From the NCBI GenBank assembly GCA_018894105.1, contig CM032131.1, positions 3,808,501 through 3,872,500 of the forward strand: DNA of 64,000 nt. The letters are read 5' to 3'. Positions 57,774 to 64,000 of the stretch are shown here, in pieces (position 1 is the first letter of the stretch; every line of letters starts with the position of its first letter). Source of the DNA: Jacaranda mimosifolia. Its lineage: Eukaryota > Streptophyta > Magnoliopsida > Lamiales > Bignoniaceae. The notes below the pieces were generated by a model that was not told the DNA's origin, did not search any database, and was given only the letters and a program-made list of their open reading frames with translations. The translations under genes and the position numbers were made by a program.

Positions 57774-59046
57774 ACTTTCAACCTCTTGATGATTTACATC
57801 GTTTTGATCATGACAATATTATATTCCTAATTTTTGTGTTAAAAAATGTAATTAAACTGTAAATATCCTTTTGTATTAATTGCTGAAATCTGTCTATGTG
57901 TTAGAATTTACTTTCCATAGTTAAAAAATTTCTTAAAGATTCTAACCTGATTCACATCTTCATGATTTAGGAAAGAAATCAATCTTGCTGCATTTATTGA
58001 TACATTTGTAATTTATAGTGCTAATGGATTTTTACCATAATATATTGTTTCCTTATTTGATTCCAATGGACACTTACCTAATCAAGAATTTATAATTGTT
58101 GGACATGTGCTTATAAATAAGAATAATATGCTGTGTTATTGAGCGTGAATCACAAAGTCAGGAAAAATATCTTAAGAGTGCTTTGAGAAGTTATGTGATA
58201 CTCTTATTCACATTGTGCTTAGGTGTTTACTAATTTCTTGTGCTACTTGTATTTTTGAGGGACCTTGCGGTGAAGCAAGGGAAGCCTATCTTTGACAGAC
58301 CTTGGGGAGATGAGGACAAGGCAATTTGTGCCTCAAAAGACTTAGTAGTGAAAAGGAGTGGGAGTCATACCTGCTCTCGAGAGACCCTATGAAGAGAACA
58401 AATTAGGTGCTTGGTTGCTCTAAGGACCTCTAGGTGAAGAAACTAGTAGAGTAGTGCTGTTTGGAATCTTCTACAGTGTTCTGAGTTTTGGCGTAAGAGG
58501 AGAATCTATAGCTTACCGTACTTAATGGCTGCAACTCGTGCATTAGTCCACAGAGGTTGTGAAAGTGAAACTAGCAGAAGTTCCCTTGGGCTATTCACAA
58601 AGCAGCTAATCGCACAGTACTCTGAAATCTACTTTATCTAGTTTGGGATTTTAGTTTTGCTCTTTGCGAAGAACGAATTTTCACCCTGCTAGGTGTTATG
58701 ATCTTTAACTTTCATACTGTTAAATTACTGTATTTACTTGTAAAATATTCCTATCTATTAATTGATTTGACATGTTTAAAATTTTAAGTGAAAGCTTAGG
58801 CAGAAGAGTAGGCTTGCCAAACCTCTATAAATTTCACTATTCATTTACTTCTGTTTTTACTACTTTATTTATCATTAATAAGACTTGTTGTTTATCTATT
58901 ATTTATAAATTCCTATCAATAACTAAAACTATTTTCTGCAAAAGACTTAATGCATTTTCAAATGCCAAAAAGTTTTGAGTGATAATCTTTCATTGCATTA
59001 AAATCTCTTAGGCCTAATTCACCCCCTCTTTGGTTTATAATCACTC
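57774..59046 (+). mobile_element. Ty1/copia 3' LTR (family 1)
   Basis: Matches 2336-3582. Ends AATCACTCTCATA, compared with AATCACTCACA at the other copy. The next sequence is minus-strand reverse transcriptase of another copia element, cut at this exact point, so the junction is an insertion or recombination breakpoint. Confidence 0.8.
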
Positions 59047-61560
59047 TCATATAGCTTATAGAGTGAACTCTATTAGGTCTTGTATTTATAAGATAAATAA
59101 AGAAATGAAAAAGACTTCTAAAATATTTTGAATTAATTTTTTCAGTACCATCTTCTTGTTGCAACTTCGCGTTCAATCCTAATGTAGTTGTCATTAGTTT
59201 GCATTTTTCATGTGGAATTTTTTCAACAAGTTATCAATATATTTTTCTTGAGAGATAAAAATCTCACCCTTAGATCGTATCCCTTAAATTTCAAGGAAGT
59301 ACCTCATAAGTCCCAAATCCGTCATCTTAAATTCTTTCATCATAGTTTTTCTTGAACTCTTCCACCATTTTCATGTTAGTGCTCAAATAAAAATGATCAT
59401 TAACGTATAAACACATAATTACAAAATCATTTGTACCTTCATTCTTCAAGTTGAGTGAGCTTGCTTGGGCTCCTTTGGAATCTATTCTTGTAAAATTATC
59501 CATCAATTTTATTATTTCAAGCTCTTCAAACTTGTTTTATGATGTAAAAAGCATTTTTCAACTAGTACGCTTTTTCATTCATTTCTTTGATTTCATACCT
59601 TGAGGTTGCTGCACATAAATTTTATTCTTCAAAATCTCCATTAAGTAATGCATATTTTGCATCTAATTGGTTGATATTTAACTACCATTGTGCTCCAAGT
59701 GTTAGAATAGTGCGAGTTATCTCTATACTTGCCACTACTGCAAATGTTTTATTGAAATCAATTCGAGTTGTTGAGAATAACCTGATGCACCCAATCTCTG
59801 CATGTGTTTTGGATTGAACCGTCTTCATTTAGCTTGGATTTGAATACCTATTTCAAATTGATCATATTGCTTCCTTGAGGTAAATCCACGACCTCCCAAG
59901 TTCTTTTTTTTTTTTCAATGCTTTTGATTTCTTCATTCATAACTGTTTTCCAAACTTCTTCTTTTGAAACTTCATCAAAACCTAACATTTGCAACCAAAG
60001 AAAAAAGCATCACAACTTTTGTAAATATCTCTAAAAGATCATACCTTCTTTGTAGGTGATTAGGTATCCAAGGTATCCAAACTTTCTTAACTTGAAGTGC
60101 TTGCACAGGGTATTTTTCTAGTATTTGTTGATGGACTAAAAGTTGGATTTTGTTGTTGTGGTTGCATTTGTCAAATCAATAGCTCCAAAAATTCACTTAA
60201 TATGGTGAACTTCATGAAGATTTTTCCAACCAACTCCAAGCTGCCTACGTAGCAAAAATTACATCTCTTGAAATAATCAATTTGTTGGTCTTTGAATTAT
60301 AAAATCTGTAACTCTGACTTATCATTACGCCAATTAAAGATGAGTTTCTCTCATTTCCCATCATATATATCTCTATTTAAAGATGAAATATGAGAATGTG
60401 TAATGCAGAGAAATTTTTTTAAAACTAATTAACAACATGTTTTCTTTCATCTCATGCTTAAAAATGAGTTTTATTTGGAATCTCCTTAGTATATGAACAA
60501 TTGAGGACATAAATAGCCGTGTGAATAGCTTCTACTCAAAATTTCTTATGTGATCTTTTGCCCTTAAGCACGCTTCTAGCCATTTCTTTAATGGTTCAGT
60601 GTTTTCTTTTTGGCTACTTTATTTTAGGCTTCTCAAAATTGTGAGTTGTCTTTGAATGCCATTTTTCTTGCAATATTCCATAAATAAAGCGAGTGGAAAT
60701 TCTCCTCCACAATTAGTCCGCAAGATCTTGATTTCACGTTTACTTTACTTCGCAACAAGAGCTTTAAATTGGAGAAAAACAAAAATGCTTCTGATTTTTC
60801 ATGCAAAAAATGTAACCACATCATCCGTGGAGAATATTCGACAAAGAGGATAAAATATCCTTTGTTATCAAATGATCGAGTCCTTGTAGGACAACAAATA
60901 TCGGCATGCACCATTTTAAGAGGAGGTTTGGTTCTCCAAAGAGTTTTTAGATATGGTAGCCTATGCATCTTATTATAGACGCACCCTTCACAACCTTGGT
61001 TTTTTTTTCAATATATGTAAGGCCAACAACTATTTTTTTTTCGTTTTGAGTAATTACAGTCCTTTGTTCTTCAAGTAACCATATCAAGTGCATTAAGTGA
61101 AATTCATGAATCATTTCACTATTATAGGCCATTTTTCCTTCCAAAGGAATAGTAAAAGAAAAAACTTTATTTGAAGTCATCTAAATTATAGCAACTGAAG
61201 TATTATTTTTCTTGCAAAAAAATTCTACACATTTTGTTATGAAAGAAACCAAACATCCTTTTAGCAAGAGTTGTCCAACACTCAATAAATTTTGAGTAAT
61301 ATTGGGAAGATAGAGAACATCACTAATGAACTTGATTACCTTTCTTCGTATGAACAACAATGACATTAGTTGCATTTTACTTTTTCATCCCCAAGCATTA
61401 CATTGGAAGTATGCCTAGTAATCAACTCCATGAAAATCTTTCGATTATCAATCATATGATTATTGCAACCATTATCAACATACCATATCTTTTCTTACCT
61501 TCATTACTGGAGAAATTCGCTTCTTCCTTGTCACTCTTGTTCTTTTTGGACAATGGCTAA
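59047..61560 (-). pseudogene. third copia element, pol, minus strand
   Basis: Read right to left. Protease near 61480: the active site reads YVDNGCNNHM, DNG in place of D-S/T-G, then VLYLPNITQNLLSVGQLL. Integrase 60633-61180: first catalytic Asp in MVHADICCPTRT, then HEKSEAFLFFSNLK; the second Asp region is damaged (CGLIVEENF). Reverse transcriptase from about 59480 downward: DFVIMCLYVNDHF, where YVDD has become YVND, then YFRSLFHFFIYLINTRPNR. RNase H is missing; the frame stops at the 59046 junction. Many frameshifts. Subgroup differs from families 1 and 2. Confidence 0.8.
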
Positions 61561-62340
61561 AGGAGTTATCTGCATTCTCGCAGCTTTTACATATGGATAA
61601 ACAATTCTTTGTCTCATGCAACATTAGAAGTTAGAGCATCCATTTGTTTTCCTTCTTTTTTTGTTTGCTCCTTTCCTTTTCTATAGAAAGAGCCTGATTT
61701 TCCAACTTGTTTAGATTTTAAATATTTCTTGTTTGAGACTTGAAGTTTGGATTGAAATTCTTGCTTATTGGTTAATTCGATTACCTATTCAATTTTTCCT
61801 CATGCGCTTAAAGAGAACTCATTAGTTCATAGAAAGTATAAATAGAAAGATTTTTAGATTCTTCAATTGCTGCAATTGCATGATCTAACTTGGTAGGACG
61901 ATTTTTGAGAACCTTTTGAACAATTTTTCTTTAATAACATCACAAAGACTTCAAATTTGATTAACAATTTCAGAAACTTTAGAGAGAAATTCTTGCATAA
62001 CTTCACCTTCTTTCATTGCCATGTTATCAAAGTCTTTCCAAAGGGATTGAAGTTTTAAGGAGATGACTTTCTCATTTCGTTGAAAACCTTGTTTAAGAAT
62101 ATATATCCCAAGTAACTTTTACCTTTTTAGTTTTAAAAATTCTTGAAAAATTGTCTTGCTTATACTCTATTGGAGATATCTCAAGGTACGTGCATCTTTT
62201 AAATATTCTCCTTATATATTTTTTGTTGCTTCTTATACCACTTGCTACTACTGCCTTATTCTGGTGGCACAACATACCTATTCTCTACAACATCCGAAAA
62301 ATCCAAAGAAATAAATAAAATTTGCATTTGGTTACTCCAA
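61561..62340 (-). pseudogene. third copia element, gag, minus strand
   Basis: Starts near 62330 with NYDYWSNQMQILFISLDFSD, the normal opening of a plant copia gag. Continues, with stops, through NMAMKEGEVMQEFLSKVSEIV (quoted as MAMKEGEVMQEF and LSKVSEIVNQI) and a Lys-rich section. The zinc knuckle near 61600 is recognisable but broken (CLSICKSCEN). Not functional. Confidence 0.75.
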
Positions 62341-64000
62341 TAATCATAAAGTTCACCTTAAAAAATCAGTACTTGGTTGATGGTATAGGTGAACATTGCA
62401 GGAAGCGAATTTGATGTTATCTTGAGAATAAAATGTCAAGTTTAAGAACTAAAATTGCATTGAACACATTTGCAATAGCTGACCAAATGTATTGAGATTT
62501 TTGTGTGGAAGTATGGTACAAAATTTTAAAGATGATAAGAACAAATATATAAATTGTTACTAAATAAATGATGCTGAAATCTCTAGAAAAGAGATGATTT
62601 TATTGCATATAATTCTTGGTTTTACTAGGTTTTTACTCGAGTTTTACTTGAGTTTTTTACTTAATATAAATCTGTTCAAAAGTACACACTTTATAAACTA
62701 GATTGCATACAATATATTAACCTACTATAATCTCCAAGCAACTAAAAAAATATAAAGACTTTTTCTCGATTGGTAGGGAATTTCCTGGCCAACACAAGTT
62801 ATGAATGATTTTTCCATTTTCCAAGCTTTGTTCACTTTTCAAGTCTTCTTGACTTTTTGAGTTCATAGCAAAACTACAATTATACTTCCAACACTCCCTA
62901 CTTTTGTCTCTGCCACTTGTCTCCCTTCATTTCAACACTATTAACACCTCTTACTTATTTTTCTTCGAGGCTTAAATATTTGTAATTCTTTGTCTATTTT
63001 TTGCCAATCCTTCCCTCTATCTTCATCCACTTCATTGTATTTCTCATTTCTCTTATACTCATCTTTCCTTTTTGCTGCCTAACGTTATCTCCCGCCATAT
63101 CCCCTTATTCCTCTGTCTTTCTCCACCATTCCACTCTCGGTCTCCATTGTTCTCTTTTTTGTAGTCCATTTCATCATCTTTTTCTATCTATTAGTCAACT
63201 TATCAATTTGAAAAATTCTCCTAATTTACATCTTTGAAAAGAGAAGAACCATCATAATCAGAATACAACAAGAATTAGAGAATAAAATAAAATGAAAATG
63301 AGACAAAAAAAATTAAACAATGAGAAATATTTACTTTTTGAGAGTACTTAATGATTTTGCTTAGGAGATGACCACATTATTTGGCTATGTAAATGTGATG
63401 TTAAGCGTGACAATTACCTACCTGCTTGGTTTCACCTTCATTTCCAAATTTTATTTTTTTAATTTTATATATGATAATGAAAATATATGATCTTAGGTTT
63501 TTTGACTTTTATATACAAATAAAAATATTTGGGTTAGTGGTACCAAGTGTTGACTATATGGAATTGAAAAGGATATTTTAATATAGGAATAATAATCCAT
63601 GAGTCTCATTATTTACTTTATGTGTACTAAGTTGAATTATGTTTGGATGGAAATAAACATTTATTTCAATAATTAGTAGATTTTTGTTATTTTAAGTTAG
63701 TAGAATGCGGATCCTAGTTAAGAAAATATGTATATAGAATTTGAAAATTATGACTATCGGTATGAAAATAAAAATAGATGTTATTTTGTGAAAATAGGTA
63801 AAACAAATATGTTTTCACTTTTCAAATATTAAAACATGCAAAAACAAAAAAAATGATAATGTGGACAAACAAGAATTTCAACTTGTTTTGATGTAAAGTC
63901 ATTCCCTATATATTTGCTACTTCATGAATGGAGTCCTTCATGCACCTTTTCTTGGTTTTTCAGATTATAGAAAATTTGGAACCTGGTAAGAATATAACCT
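62341..64000. other. possible LTR remnant, then no gene seen
   Basis: 62500-62900 is where the 5' LTR of the minus-strand copia element should be and shares words with 45080-45240, but no boundaries or second copy were found. 62930-63240 is pyrimidine-rich and gives a spurious Ser/Pro/Leu-rich frame. The rest is AT-rich with nothing recognised. Confidence 0.35.

Overview
The window looks like a gene-poor, transposon-rich stretch of an AT-rich flowering-plant genome, probably a eudicot. The evidence is a six-exon plant laccase with canonical GT-AG introns, together with plant-type Ty1/copia and Ty3/gypsy retroelements, Mutator-like (MULE) and hAT elements, and a Tourist-like MITE. The species cannot be named from the sequence. 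I see one intact protein-coding gene. Nearly every other open reading frame is a broken transposon fragment or a chance frame.

Layout. 0-3.7 kb: an unrecognised ORF end, a 42-bp minisatellite that reads as 14-residue repeats, then a copia LTR with primer-binding site and the first 17 gag codons, after which the element stops. 3.7-12.7 kb: laccase 3' flank, holding a possible gene-start relic, an inverted-repeat element (6.5-7.7 kb), a SINE-like unit and a non-autonomous hAT element with an 8-bp target duplication (8.6-9.5 kb). 12.7-16.1 kb: the laccase gene on the minus strand, 561 residues, all copper ligands present. 17.5-24.7 kb: a gag-only Ty3/gypsy element with a tandem array in its 3' untranslated part, cut by the pol 3' end and long LTR of a second gypsy element.

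25.2-33.05 kb: a 7.8-kb MULE flanked by a perfect 9-bp target duplication. Inside it is a ~3.1-kb inverted repeat around a 97-bp spacer, carrying tandem arrays and a captured retrotransposon LTR on both arms. A decayed transposase-like fragment lies outside the palindrome. 34.5-34.9 kb: Tourist-like MITE. 35.0-38.0 kb: a second MULE with ~680-bp terminal inverted repeats, an extra internal copy of its right end and a captured transposase-like fragment. 38.7-44.7 kb: a copia element with both LTRs and a large internal pol deletion. 44.7-51.3 kb: retroelement debris, a SINE-like unit and a 2.65-kb gypsy LTR. 51.3-59.05 kb: the 3' part of an older copia element of the same family as the 2.3-3.7 kb piece. 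59.05-62.4 kb: a third copia relic on the minus strand. 62.4-64 kb: no gene seen.

The strongest candidates for new biology are the hairpin-capable MULE at 25.2-33.05 kb and the extra ORF between pol and the 3' LTR in two related copia elements. That ORF has a conserved globular region followed by a coiled-coil-like tail. Both copies are decayed, so the claim concerns the family and not these copies. No bacterial features, RNA genes or CRISPR arrays were seen.
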